From Calonectria ilicicola (taxonomy: Eukaryota; Ascomycota; Sordariomycetes; Hypocreales; Nectriaceae), in assembly GCA_020809705.1 (NCBI GenBank), contig CP085830.1, forward strand, positions 1,798,001 through 1,862,000: DNA of 64,000 nucleotides, in the 5' to 3' direction. A program made the translations under genes and the position numbers. Position 1 is the stretch's first letter, and the number at the start of each line of letters is the position of its first letter. Positions 22,685 to 35,601 of the stretch are shown in pieces. A model generated the notes under the pieces. The model had not been told where the DNA came from, did no database searches, and worked only from the letters and a program-made list of their open reading frames with translations.

Positions 22685-25048
22685 GACCTGTATATTTTTC
22701 TTTTACGACTTGGAAATACAATTATTTACGCGATGGTACCGGTGGAAATTTGGCAATCTGGTCCAGGTCAGGATTGGTAATGCAACTGAGCTTGGATGTC
22801 CTTTTCTTTACGCTATTGTGCATGGGTATCAGATCAACTCACTGCAAACCGGGTCAAAAGCACCATTTCTCCTTCGTTATGATGTTCCACATGTCGAATA
22901 ATATCATTGAAGCGATTTGCAAATGTATGAGTCCCTGATAATGACGCGATGCATCTGTATTCAGCGTGCTTGATGGGATCCTTTGCGCACAGAAGGCAGT
23001 TATTATTGTGGATATTCAATAGATAGCGTCATGAAAATTCCACGAATCAGTGCTGTTAAAGAATGAACACTGAACTACTACGACAATGGGAATTGACTCG
23101 GTTTCTGGACGGTTCGCTGAGATCCTAGGTCGATCAGAAGCCGCAGTAACAGAAAATGTGCAGCTGACACCATCATAAATTTACACATGGCGGTGAACTC
23201 TACACGATTTTAGATTTTAGTAGTCTAATTATAAGTCTATTTCTATTTATTTATCTATTTGGTAAAGTATTCTTTTGTTGCAGTACTGCGAGAGAATTTG
23301 CAGCGTGTACCCTTTTATTCACTCGTTGGCGTAGAGAGCTGTCCCAGGTGAGAATTGCTGAAAGCCGTGGCGTCTTGAATGTCTTTAATTTCTGTTCATG
23401 CATTGGGGTTTGGTCTCTCTCAATTAAGCCCTTCGGTTGGCATCTTTCGCTTGGCATGTGCGGGCGAGTGAGAACACAGGCATTGGTGTGGGTAGTTCTT
23501 ACATCCTCAACTATACGACTGGGCTTAATGGTTACATTACATAGTGGAAAGTGTGAAGGAAGATCTCGTATGGTCATGACTATGATTGGCTACTCATACG
23601 GCATCAAAGGTGTTGGTGTGGAGGGTCCAAATCGACTGGGCGATGGCGCCACATGATAAGACTGGGGGGTAAGGGTCCAAATGGAGGTGTACGTAAGCCA
23701 CAACCAAGAAATGAGGTGAACCTTGATCAAGATCGGATCCGACCCAGATCCGTGGGCAGGTTTCAAGGCGCGCTGGCCATTGTGGAGGCAGAGCCTGGCT
23801 TGATAACTTGGGCTGGCTGAGCCAGGAAGGGATATAGTTATGAATGGTAACAATGTTGACGCCGCCTGCACTTGGTGCTATAGCGGTGAAGTTGGATAAA
23901 CAAGGGTAGCTCGGAAAGAAGTTGGAGATTATCCCCGTTTCCCCAACCCCACCCCCAGACCCCTCCACTCCAACTAACTGCTTTGCATCTGTTGCCCCCA
24001 TGTCCAGATGGTCGGTTTTCGGCCCAATTGCTCGCCGTCGAAAGGGCCAAGAAGTCGCCTTCGGACTCTTGGAACACCCCGTCATCTGATCAGCCGTTGC
24101 TCTTTTGGGCCTTACATGGTTGATGTAACTCGCACCACCCTCAAGCGTGTCCAACCCAACAAACACCAGCGACAATGGTGAGCTGGGCCTCATGATTGGT
24201 TACTGCTGCGATCTGCCATATGATTATGTGATCAAATGAGATTATTGAGAACTATTGGATCTTCGAAGCCATTCAAGCTGTCTGGAAAGAGGGGGCTTCG
24301 TGGAAAATGCTGTGGGACGTGCGACAAGTCGGAAGGCCCAACAACGAACCCTGGTCGATGCGTTTCTGGAGGTTGCATTTGACTCGGCCGATGGTCTGCT
24401 CAACGCCGGTCACCATTCCCCGCTAATCTCCGTCGCGGACGGAAATCGGCACGTTCAAGGCCCTTTGGCTTCCAACTGAGAACAAACCAGCCTTCCCGAT
24501 CGAGTCCACCAGACTTGGCATTTGTGAAAAGCTGGATCATTTGCCGCTAGTTGAGATCACTGTAGCCGAGATGAGTGAAATACAGTAGGCCGCCTACATA
24601 TAGGGCTGGCTCTGGCCATCCGCCTCCCGCAGCAATATGGAGAAATAGACTTGCGGAGCAAATGGTTCTCCTCCTTCCAGTTCAGGGAGGCTTTAGCGAC
24701 GATCAGTGGGCGTCTCAGTGGAGTTCATCCCCAGACCCCGCTGCAAAGGGATCAAGTCGCCTGCAGGGGCCTCTGCAGTCTTCTTTTTCGCTTTCGCTGC
24801 TTGGCGCACTTACCCCGAAGTACTCATTCCAGTACTTTCCTGGGGATCATCTCCCGCTGCCAAGTCAAGCTTAACTGGAAACTTTACCCGTCACAGGTAT
24901 GTTTGTCTTACTTTTTGCCTGTACAACCTCGGGTCCTTGAATAGAGGGAACAATAGACACAACTTATTCAACTGAAAGGTTTACTCAACAATGTCCCACA
25001 AACTAACTCACTATCTCCCATTCTTAGGCAGACCGCGCCATCATCACC
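22685..25048. other. Long intergenic region with no supported gene
   Basis: About 2.4 kb follow the Zn2Cys6 gene and precede the MFS gene. A 199-codon open frame on the minus strand (23594-24193) and several shorter ones have no recognisable motif. An AT-rich stretch lies at 23210-23270. It probably contains the MFS promoter. Confidence 0.5.
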
Positions 25049-27010
25049 ATGACTCAGGATGGCTGTCAATCCCATAATTTGGGACATGAGCCAACTCTGG
25101 AGGAAAAAACCCGTGAAGCAATTGACGAAGGTCACGACGCCGACATCCCGAGTAGTATTGGCTTCGTGCCAACCGAAACCGACGAGAAACGAAGAGCCAG
25201 TGTCACCAGTAGCCGAAGCCCCAGGAGACTCTCTCAGGTGCTAGCAGACAATGAAAAGGCCTACGAGCATGCTGTGGACAAAGCAGGCGATGGTGGAGCC
25301 TTAGCCTCTGAAAAGGAACTCCAAGATGAAAATGAAGACGAGGGCGACATTTCATCGAGTCACGAGAGCGAGGTAGTTTGGTGGGAAGGCAACAACGACC
25401 CTCAGAATCCATACAACTGGGCTACTTGGAGAAAGGTCCTCAATTGCGTCCTCGTCAGTGCCCTGACCTTTGTCACCCCTCTGGCTTCATGTAAGTGCTA
25501 ACGTTATATTTGTTATCCGTCACTCTAACTCTTCTAATAGCCATGTTCGCCCCTGGTGTTCCAGAACTGATGGCTGAATTCAAAAGCCAAAGCACTGAAC
25601 TGGCTTCTTTTTGCGTTTCCGTCTATGTGCTTGGCTTTGCCGCAGGTCCCATGATTTTCGCTCCGCTCTCTGAGCTGTATGGCCGTCAGATTGTCTATCA
25701 TGGTTGCAATGTTGGCTTTATTGGTATGCATTATATCCAAATGTTGCTACACGAAATATCACTGGTGCTTATTAATTATTCTTTTAGTATTTCTTATAGC
25801 ATGCGCCAAGGCTCCCTCCCTCAGCTCCCTCATCGCTTTTCGCTTTCTGAGTGGTATCTTCGGCTCTGCCCCCATCACCAATGGTGGTGGTACTATCGCT
25901 GATATGATTGTACAAGAGAAGCGAGGTGCCGCCATGGCTAGTTTCGCCATCGGCCCTCTTCTGGGGCCCATTATTGGCCCTGTGGTTGGTGGTATAGTTA
26001 CCGACGCTCTCGGTTGGCGCTGGGTTTTTTGGATCTTGGCCATTATTGCTGGCACTCTTGCATGCATATTTATGTTGTTTTCTGGCGAGACTTACGCCCC
26101 AGTGATATTACAAAGAAAAACATTGAGGCTTCGAAAGGAAACCGGAAACCCTAACTTGCGTTCAAAGCTCGACGCTGGTCTTAGTCCGTCTGATTACTTC
26201 AAGCGTGGCATCCTGCGACCTTTCAAAATGCTCGCTTTCTCACCTATCTGCATCATCTGCGGTCTTTATGTTGGTCTTGCATATGCCTACCTCTACCTCA
26301 TGTTTACTAGCTTGACCCCTTTGTTCATGCGCATCTACGGCTTCAGTACTATCAACTCTGGTCTGACGTTCCTTGGCCTCGGCGTTGGTAGTATGATAGG
26401 TGTTGCCTACTTTTCCGCTTCCAGTGATTCATATATAAAGAAGAAGGCTGCCGAAGAAAGGGAACGCGAAACCGACACGTCACAGGTTGATGGTGGAGAA
26501 ACTGGAGGTGCTCAAATTGACGATTCTGCTTCTGCTGTTAGTGGTATGAAGCCCGAGTATAGATTACCCCCGCTCCGAATTGGCGCCTTCCTACTTCCTG
26601 CGGGACTTTTTATCTATGGCTGGACAGCTGAATACCAGGTGCACTGGATTGCACCCATTATAGGAACTGCTGTCATAGGTGTCGGAAATCTGATTATTTT
26701 CATGGTTTGTTTTCTCTTACTCTCAACTATTGTTTAATTAGCGCTGACATATATCCAAAAGTCGCTCCAAATGTATCTTGTGGACAGTTTTACTATTTAT
26801 GCGGCCTCAGCTCTTGCTGCCAATGCAGTAATGAGATCAATTGCGGGTGCAGTATTGCCCTTAGCCGGGCTGCCCATGTACGACAAACTGGGGATGGGTT
26901 GGGGGAACAGCTTGTTAGGCTTTATTGCAGCTGCACTGTTGCCGGCCCCATGGCTATTCATGAAGTATGGAGAGTACCTGAGAAAGAGATTTGAGATCAA
27001 GGATCTTTAA
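25049..27010 (+). CDS. MFS drug/polyamine-type exporter (DHA1-like)
   Basis: Exons 25049-25490, 25541-25723, 25788-26704 and 26762-27010 join in phase to give about 596 residues. Donors are GTAAGT, GTATGC and GTTTGT. A charged cytosolic N-terminus of about 125 residues precedes [14 protein letters not shown], the usual lead-in of fungal DHA1 transporters. About twelve membrane segments follow. Motif A-like [11 protein letters not shown], the exporter motif C region ([14 protein letters not shown]) and [11 protein letters not shown] are all visible. A central loop of about 100 residues is rich in Lys and Glu. The [18 protein letters not shown] segment of the last exon is diagnostic for the group. 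Likely substrates are drugs, toxins or polyamines; none can be assigned. Its closest regulator gene is the AflR-like factor upstream on the same strand. Confidence 0.93.
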
Positions 27011-29256
27011 AGATGGCATCTAGGCCCAATATTTGTATTCATGCATCGTCATACATACATGCACATTTGGCACATTTTGCACACTTTGAAGGTTGGATGG
27101 TTGATATCAATGGTTGGAATGGCTGGGTCGAATAGAAAAAAATTAGCAGATAAGCAAAGGGAGGGAAATTGATTGCTTAGACATAGCCATTTTAATTCTT
27201 TTACCAAATTTGTGTTTGAGACCGCTATTCGTCGAGTTGATCCTTTTTGCAGGATGAGGACCATATTACTATACCAATTCTAAGGCTGATCATAAGTACT
27301 TCCACCCTTCTGGGAATTATGGATCTATATTAACCTCTTCGTAGTTATCCTGTTGCATCTTCAAAACACATGCTTCTTCTGTTGAGGCACCTCAGGATAT
27401 TGAAGATCTTTTGTGCTCTCTAACGTTTTGTCAATTTTGACTTGCCCACTGGTACTCTTTTATTCTGACCCTAGCTACATATTATCCCAAACTCGGGAGA
27501 TTCAGGCCCAGAAAGTTCATTTATTCGCCGCATACCAGACGGCAGAAAGTTTCCGTGTTGTATTTTCGCCCGCTCATAGTAATTGCAATTGGTCTTGATT
27601 TCGTCCAACGCACGGAGTTCTGGGTGGCCCGGAATCCCGCTGGTATTTGCTTTTTGACATATATAAGCGGTTACTTCTGACCTATATGGCGGCGTAGATG
27701 CTACTTGATTGCCGGCAGATTCTATATTTCTTGATGGATCCTCTGGGGAGTAGCCGCTGCACCTATACTCGAAATGCAACTCACCACCCATTTTTTTGCA
27801 CGTGAATATTCTGACCGGAGGAGGGCTGATGTTAGGGATAGAGAGACCTTACGCATGTGAATTTTAGAATCATGAAAACTCTGAAGGGTGTTACTGGCAG
27901 GATATATGAAGAAAAGAAATAGACACACAGTCAGATTCCAGTTAGACGCGTGCTTCATATGTAATATTTCCATTAAAATTACTCTTGCAATTCATGTATT
28001 CATGAGAGGTGTGGTAATTAATTGGTAGTTATACCGGCAGTTTGCTTTGTTTCGATGAACCACAAAGAGAGAATGGATCAGGAACGTAAAGCAGTTGTCT
28101 GGTAGGAGTTGAGGTGAACTAGTTGTGACTGTTCACGGAAAACCATGTCCGAGCGTTATTATGTAACACATCGCATGTAACATGTAACTTGTTCAAAGAC
28201 GACTAGTGACTTTTGCTGATCAATAGGATACACGCAATAATGGCCATTCCCGGAGAGATGTCTCGCGACGGGCCGGCGGCAACCTCAATACTACTCAATT
28301 CATAGCCCACCAAATGTCTTGATTTGCGAATACACAAACTCCAAGATAAAGAAAGCCCTCCTTGGGGTTTACCATCCTACAATCTTTAAGTAAACATTAA
28401 GCCAGTGAGTTCAAACTCGAGCTCGTCCACTCGGCCAATTCGGCTCGTCTCATGTCGCTGCAACCGTACCGCAGCTGCCGAACGTCTTTCACCCTTACAT
28501 CATGATCCGACGTCATCGAATACTCGCACTGGAAGCCTGGCCCCAAATTCCGCTTCACACTGGGACCCTGGCCACGATATTGGCCGTAATAAGGGCGACA
28601 ATGTACCCTAGAGTTCGATCCGGCCCTTTTCGTCATGCCATAATGACCGAAATCACTCAAGGGACTCAGGATGTTGACACCTCATCGGTCCACTTCACAA
28701 CCTCTCGGGACTACTACCATGCACATCAATCAGATCGGCCCATCTGGGCAACCCATGGAACCGGGGGCTTCTAGAAGACGCCAATGCCCACTTCCTCGTG
28801 GCATTCATGTTTATCGGGTCCTCCCGGCTACAAGGTGTCCATCCATGCATCACCCTTGCTAGCATCCGTCTGCATCGGTGGGCGGCGGGTGCATGAACGC
28901 ATCTTTCCGCAAATTCCCGGAAGTCCCACGATGGTGTGCATGATGCAATCAAAAGCGAACAAATCAAATCAAACTACAGTCGTCATGACAAGGGTTGTCT
29001 AAAATCGACGGTTGGAACAAAAACCCTACTATTCAGGGCATCATCATCGCATTGCAAGAGGGCACACTGTTGGACATTGTACGAGTTGATATTTTTTTAA
29101 ATTCCATTTTCATAGGTACTTAGATTCACCCTCATTCAGAACCCGAAAACCCGGTTACTTAACCCTAAAACGATCCGTTATTCCTGTCTATCATTACTTG
29201 CCCTCGTGTATTAACCCGTTCCGGTTTCTTCTCGGTTTTAGAGAGTTCAGCCTCAT
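27011..29256. other. Long convergent intergenic region
   Basis: About 2.2 kb lie between two 3' ends (MFS + and pyruvate kinase -). A tract with a higher GC content lies at about 28400-28960, flanked by AT-rich DNA. I see no coding motif, tRNA or rRNA. Confidence 0.5.
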
Positions 29257-30941
29257 TTACATCTGGCCAATGCCAAGGTGCTCAGGGTCAGCCTTGACGA
29301 TACGGAGGGTGTTGGTGTTGCCCATGCCACCCTTCCAGCCCTGGACGACGACGACGGTCTCACCAGCGGTCAGGACATTGAGGCGCAGAGCGTTGTTGAC
29401 GGCCCACTTGATACGCCTGTCCACATCCTCCTGCCAGTTGACCTGGGTGAAGTCGGGCTTCTCCTCGGGGAACAGGAAGGGGTACACGCCACGGTACAAG
29501 TGGCTGAATCGAGAGGTGGTGTCATTACGGGTGACCATAAAGATGGGGCACACAGGTCGGTACTTGGACAGTAGGCGGGCAGACTCGCCAGAAGTCGACA
29601 AAACAATGATACCACCAGCACCAAGATCGAGAGAGGCACGGACAGCAGCCATGGCACAAGACTCAACAGTGCTGACGGGGCGCTTGACGAGCGTGCACAG
29701 CTCCTCGAAGTGGGAGACGTAGGGGATAGTGTTCTCGGCCTTGAGACAAGCCTCATGCATCTCGTGGACGGCCTCGGCGGGGTAAGCACCCTTGGCAGTC
29801 TCACCAGAAAGCATCACACAGTCAGCACCATCGGTGATAGCATTTCCAACGTCGCTGATCTCAGCACGGGTAGGACGGGGGTTCTTGATCATAGACTCAA
29901 GCATCTGAGTGGCGCAAATGACAGGCTTGCCGGCAAGGTTACACATGGCAATGAGCTTCTTTTGAGCAGCAAACACTTCGGCAGCGGGAATCTCGATACC
30001 GAGATCACCACGAGCAACCATGACACCGTCGGTCTCTTGAAGAATCTCCTTAAAGTTGTTGAGACCCTGTCGGTTCTCAATCTTGGCGATGATCTGGATT
30101 TGCTTGCCCTCCTCGCCGAGAATGTCACGGATGTCACGGATGTCCTGAGCTCGGCGAATAAATGAGGCGAAGATCATGTCAACCTTGTTCTTGACGCCGA
30201 ACTTGAGATCGGCCTTGTCCTTCTCGGACAGAGCAGGGAGATCGACATCGGTGTTGGGCAGGTTGACACCCTTCTTGGAGCTGATGAAGCCGTTGTTGCG
30301 GGCTTTGACCTTGATGGTCTTCTCGTCCTCAATGCTCAGGACGTCAAAGGCGAGGACACCGTCATCGACGTAGATGATACGGCCAGGCTCAATGACCTTG
30401 GTGATGTTCTTGTAATCAACGTACCTTGGTGGGGCATTAGCATGGAGGGGCATATTTAGAGGGGCTGCGTAGTGGGGGCGACCAACATGTTCTTGGTGTC
30501 ACACGAGGTGGCGTAAGCTTCATCAGTAGTGAAGTTCATGATAGTACCAGCGGAAATGGGGATATCCGCATCACCAGTTGTGTTACCGGTTCGGATCTCG
30601 GGGCCCTTGGTGTCGAGTGCGATGGCAACATGGCGACCGGGCTGCGCGGCCTCGGCGGCGCGGGCGTTGTCGATGACGGACTGGTGGTACTCGTACGAGC
30701 CGTGGGAAAAGTTCATACGAACGACGTTAAGACCGACATCACGCAGGCGGTTGATGGCCTCGACCGAGTTAGTCTTGGGGCCGATGGTGCAGATGATAGA
30801 GGAGCGGCGGTAGTTGCGGGAAGGACGGTAAGCGGTGTCGAGGGAAGCAAGCCATGAGATCTTGCCACCGAGATCGAGGTGGTCCTGGGCGGTGGCGGCC
30901 ATGATGCTTTGAGCGCGCTTGTGGGAGAATTTCTGAGCCAT
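29257..30941 (-). CDS. pki: Pyruvate kinase
   Basis: It catalyses the last step of glycolysis, phosphoenolpyruvate plus ADP to pyruvate plus ATP, in the cytosol. Exons 30941-30487 and 30424-29257 are split by a 62-base intron with a GTTGGT donor; the join restores [15 protein letters not shown]. The product is about 540 residues from the first ATG or about 527 from a second ATG at 30902, which fits the usual fungal length better. Motifs include [49 protein letters not shown], the active-site signature [26 protein letters not shown] and [15 protein letters not shown]. The upstream sequence is pyrimidine/purine-skewed, as is common for highly expressed fungal glycolytic genes. Confidence 0.97.
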
Positions 30942-33900
30942 GGTGAATAGAAGGTTAGCAAGAAGCTAGTGCGGGGTGCTTTTTAAGAAATAGCAGGTAT
31001 TATCAGCAAGGAGCTGAGCTGAAAACAAAAGAAGGAGGGGAGCTCGAGCAAGCAGAGATAGGGATATGCAATTGATATACTGTTGGGTCAACTCCGGCGA
31101 GACAGGTAGCGTGAGCACAGCCAGCGGTAAAGCTCAAGGAGACATGCAGAGGTAATGCAGGAGGGGGGGTTGCCGCAAGGAGGACATGGGGGGAGCCATG
31201 GGGGTCCCATGGCGGCGGCATGATGGGGCGCCATGGGTTGATGTGATGTGACGTGGTGGGTTGAGATGTGGTGGGTTTTTTTTGCTCTTGGTGTGAGATT
31301 GTGCGGTGGGTGGGGAGAGGTGCAGTTTGGGCGCAAACGAGTAGAGGGGCAATTGAAGAGCGGACGATGAAGCGAGATGGCGCCCGAATAGTCATGACGA
31401 ACGAGGGGCATGATGGTGTAGCGGCGGGCTAGAGCAAGGCAAAATTTCGTGGCGAAGCCAGAGGTGTCTGGAAGCCCGGGGCGGCTCTAAAAAGACACGC
31501 CATCTCTGAGACGATCAACACAGGGCACAGGCAACTTACAGAAAGGAGATTGTTTCGTTGTACGAGTACTGCACCGTACGATGTAATCAAAGGAGGTCAA
31601 AGTGGTCAGAGATGGCAGGGAACGTGCACTCCTCACGTACAAATCCGAGGCAGCAACAGATGATGTATCTGGCTGTGCCTACGAGAAGGGAGCAAAAGAA
31701 GTAAAGGGGAAAGGGGGGTAGGTCTGGGGTAGATGGAAATGGTGAGGATGTGGAAGGAGAAAAAGAGAAGGGGAGGAAAGTAAGAAAATTCTTGGGAGAT
31801 GGTGGTGATAAAAACTAAGCACCAGCGAGATGGAGCCTCCATCATACCTCCTGCCCTTACCTCACCTCACCTCGACTACCTTTCTTCTGGCTACCGAGAC
31901 GGGCTTGGCCAACCAATACCATAGCTACATACCCGCCTACGAAAACGAATGGTATCTATGACAAACAAAGGGATGTCGTCGATTGGGGCATGGGCAACGG
32001 CATACCCACGTCGGGTCTTACCACGCTGAGTTGAGCAATGGCAGTGCGTCCAGGGAGGGGTCCGCTTGGTAGAGGACATTTGCTCCTCCGCGGTGAGCAG
32101 CCATGTAATTGCCTCTTTCTGTGCCGTCCATCTCTGACACTCGGACCGCCCATCAGCGTGTTAGGTTGGTAGGGGACTGGCGATCCGGTGCATTGAACGG
32201 TTGCTCCGTCTTTTCTTTTCTTGGGGACCCCGCTTTACTCATACCAGCGAGATTTCAATGCCATCTCTTATCTCAGCACCTCTCAAGCGCCGTGTTTCCT
32301 TTTCCTCCCTACTCTTCATACCCCCCAGTTTTGCGAGATATCTGGACCGTAATCACAACAATATCCTGTGTGTAATAAGTCAAGGAATGGGTACCAAACA
32401 CACCAAGACTAGCTCCAAGGTAGAAGCCCGCCGACAAGCTACACCCTTACCGAGCTTGGTAGCTCTGTTCCCCCGCCCCCACTACTGCTACGACTTGCAG
32501 CAACAGTCGCTGGTGCTGTCGGCGCGGAATGCCCCAAAAAAAACATCCACCTCAGTCTGCTCGCCGCTACTACACCAGCCGTCCAGTAGCGCCATCATTC
32601 ACCTTGGCCGACAAACCATTGGCCAGAGGTTTTTTTTTGTTTTTTTTTTTGTAGTATCCAGCCCCTCATCCAATGCACGCAATGTGACTGGCCTTTGGTA
32701 GAGCTGTGTTGATGTTCACCGCACGAAGTAACTGAATGAATCAATAAATGAAACATATTCGTATAATGTACCATTCATCCCAGTTCACCGCACCTCGTGT
32801 CACAGCCACAAACCCGTGTTGGTTCCTTTCTGGCTGATCTTCTCGGCCTGTCCATGCGCCTTAAACTGCGAAGCGGGCCAAACGCCCAGCCCTTTCTTGT
32901 TGCAGGGGCAGGTAACCATATCGCACGTACGCCATTGTTTGACACCATGCACATCTCTGCCGCCTTGCCTAAGGATCCAATCATTCCCTCTGATGCATAT
33001 CGTGCTGTCCAGTAGCCAACACCATTGGCATCCTGCCAGGCCCTTGATTAGAGGTATTAACATCCTGTCCCAGGTACTCTGTACATGAAAATATATTAGC
33101 GCCGGCGTTTATGGTCCTTGATTTGGCATACATCCCACCTCACCATCGCCTCAGCGTCTAGACATCTTCACACCATAATGCCATTGTCCACTTTTTCAGT
33201 CGACTTTGACGGAACATGAAATGATGCCGGCCCGAAAGGCTACATATGATGACGCCAAACCGAGCCAGGGACTTTTATTTCCCCGCCTAAAAAAAAAACA
33301 AGCCGCATCTCCCGAGGGGAAAAAAAAAGACCCCTGAAGTATCTTCAATCAATCCAAATCCACTTCTTGGTTTGGTGGCGGGCTTTGCAGACCGACATCC
33401 ATCTCCAACAACACAATAAAAAAACACGCCCACCCGCCGGCGCCGCCAAACTCTACCCCTCATTCACCTTAGAACTCCGCGCAACAAATTGAATTCATCG
33501 TATTGGGTAGCGGCATTCTACCCGACTACTGGAGATATCGGTCCATGATACGATCCGTTGGGGTAATTCATATTGTCAAAACTTACTTCCTACCTATTAA
33601 AATGAAGAGGGACACTCCAGGCCATGAGGCATTTTGCCTGGTCTTTTTCCCGGTCTGGACAAGACTCGGCCCTTCATTGAGTGTGCCTCCCATGTTTTGA
33701 CTCAGGATCATTATCCCTCACTCAACCAGTTTACCTTTGAGGTATCTCCCAATGTAGTATATCTCCGATTAGGGTAATACGTTGAGCTAATAGCTTAGGG
33801 CCGCCGGTGAGGGGTCCAACTTTACTCATCTTAGGGCCTACCTGGTATCATTCACCTTACCCAACCCCGATCATGGACGCATCTCTCCTGCAACCGGGCG

Positions 33901-34455
33901 CCACCCAACCACAATCCCAACACGATCGGTCCCACAAAGTCACCGTCAACCCCTCCATCCTGTTTCGGGATAGTTGGCATCGCCCTCGGGTCAATATCGG
34001 CCCCGTTGCTGCCTCCTGCCGAGAGTGATGGTGAATGAAGATGAAGGGAGGCTGTCTTCACTGCATCTGGGGATATCTAGCCCTGGCTTACGGTTTCTAT
34101 CCATGTCTCGTCACTGTCCCCAATATCAGAGGCTTGATCATGGTGAAATCACGTGATTTGTCACGGCTTCCATCTTGGCACGTGAATTTGCACAGTGCCG
34201 TCTTGCCAACCCCCGGAAGTTCGGCGCTGCGACCCGGAGGCCCCACATTAGGTTGCAAGGCCGAAGTCTCGCCTACCAACCAAGCCAAGGCATATGGTGT
34301 GGTCGCATGACGAAGGCATCTTCCTTACAGAATCGACCCCTTCCGTTCCTCAGTTCAGCCTCACTCTCCGACGTCAACGCCAAGTATTGTCTCAAGCTCT
34401 CGCTGCCGTTCCAAGCCAATTACCGAGTCTCAATTTTCTAACAACATCAGCCATC
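30942..34455. other. 3.5-kb divergent intergenic region
   Basis: It lies between pyruvate kinase (-) and the DUF1748-type gene (+). It contains a G-rich/A-rich (plus strand) skewed stretch at about 31100-31850, a T-rich run near 32630-32655 and A runs near 33290-33330. A 166-codon frame at 32201-32701 and others have no motif. It probably includes a long pyruvate kinase promoter and 5' leader. Confidence 0.5.
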
Positions 34456-35050
34456 ATGGTCGTACGTTAATCCCCCATCCCATACCCTGTCACCAACTGC
34501 AAATCCCCCCCAAGTTCTCTCTATCATGATCTGTCGAGCACGCCGACCTGGCCCAGCCCGTCTAAGAATCTTTTGCAGCTCCTCGACCTGCTGACGCTGG
34601 GACTTTGGTCAAAGGTCGGAAGGCTCACTCATTATGCCTTTGATGCCGTTCTCCGTAAGTTCGATATCTTCTTCAACCTCCAACCTCCCACCTCAAATGC
34701 GCCCCGCTCTTTCCCGAGCTACATGCCGAAACCACCGGATCATGCTCTTTCCTATTAAGTCATGTTATTTCACCCCAAACCCAGCTAACGAATGGCAGTT
34801 TCGGCCTTTCTCGCCGGCATGAAGCGATCCACTGGCCTTAGGTGAGTTGCACAACTTCCATTCTCAATCTCGAGCGGACGAATCATATCTGACACATAAC
34901 GTCAACAATAGTTTCAAGACAGAAAGGGTTGCAGGCGATAGCAAGGACCTAAATAGATGGATCGACAACTATCTGGGTGTCGGCGAATGGGTCATGGACC
35001 AATCAGTCGCTATTGCCGGATCCAGTGGCTTCTTTGAGAGAACCCGATGA
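34456..35050 (+). CDS. Small DUF1748-type protein, four exons
   Basis: Exons 34456-34461, 34579-34654, 34799-34841 and 34912-35050 join in phase to encode 87 residues. The first exon is only six bases (Met-Val). Donors are GTACGT, GTAAGT and GTGAGT; acceptors are GCAG, GCAG and ATAG. The assembled protein contains GRLTHYAFDAVLLSAFLAG and MKRSTGLSFKTERV, which I recognise as the fungal DUF1748 pattern of small, probably mitochondrial, single-helix proteins. It ends in a VGEWVMDQSVAIAGSSGFF segment. No single open frame covers it, so it is easily missed. Function is unknown. Confidence 0.8.
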
Positions 35051-35601
35051 TCCCTCATTATACCCAGTAGACTCGAAACGAGCATCGAAACTCACACACA
35101 ATCACGAATTACTCTGTCAAGGAATACGATAACGAATTTGATCTTCGCTTAACAAGGCTTTGTTACCTGCCTGTAAATGGCCGTGAATTTGGCAAATGAA
35201 TATTGGAACTCTCTCACATCAGGACTCATGGAAACTCTGACTTTTATCTTCGCCTACCGATAGCACAGCGGAGAATAAGACAACTGGTCAAGACTGGTAC
35301 ACACACTGGGTCTATTTGCCTTTATAGCGGTGTTGCGGTGCATGATTAGGCTATGAATATCGATGAATGATACTTGAATACCTTTGATTCCTCTCGCTTG
35401 CTTGTTTGTTTCATACCTACTACCATCTATCGAGAACTAGAAACCTTGTTTACTGGCAGTTCTCAGCACTTGTTCACCACAACATTCTCAAAATAATCAT
35501 GAAATTATATTAAATAGCCAAGACGAGAAAACGACTAGGGTATATTGAAACTCCATTCAATCTGTCCACCACTCATTCGTTCATAATTTCATGTCCGGCA
35601 C
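35051..35601. other. Convergent 3' intergenic region
   Basis: It separates the DUF1748-type gene (+) from the Atg28-like gene (-). It is moderately AT-rich, with nothing recognised. Confidence 0.6.

Noticed and set aside
23594..24193. A 199-codon minus-strand open frame between the Zn2Cys6 and MFS genes
   Set aside because: No domain, membrane or signal pattern, mixed low-complexity composition, and overlapping frames of similar length on both strands.
28545..28625. A tRNA-like B-box word (GAGTTCGATCC)
   Set aside because: No A box at the right distance and no cloverleaf or acceptor pairing could be drawn.
32201..32701. A 166-codon plus-strand open frame upstream of the DUF1748-type gene
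   Set aside because: Composition follows the local C/T-rich sequence and includes a poly-T stretch translated as Phe; no family resemblance.
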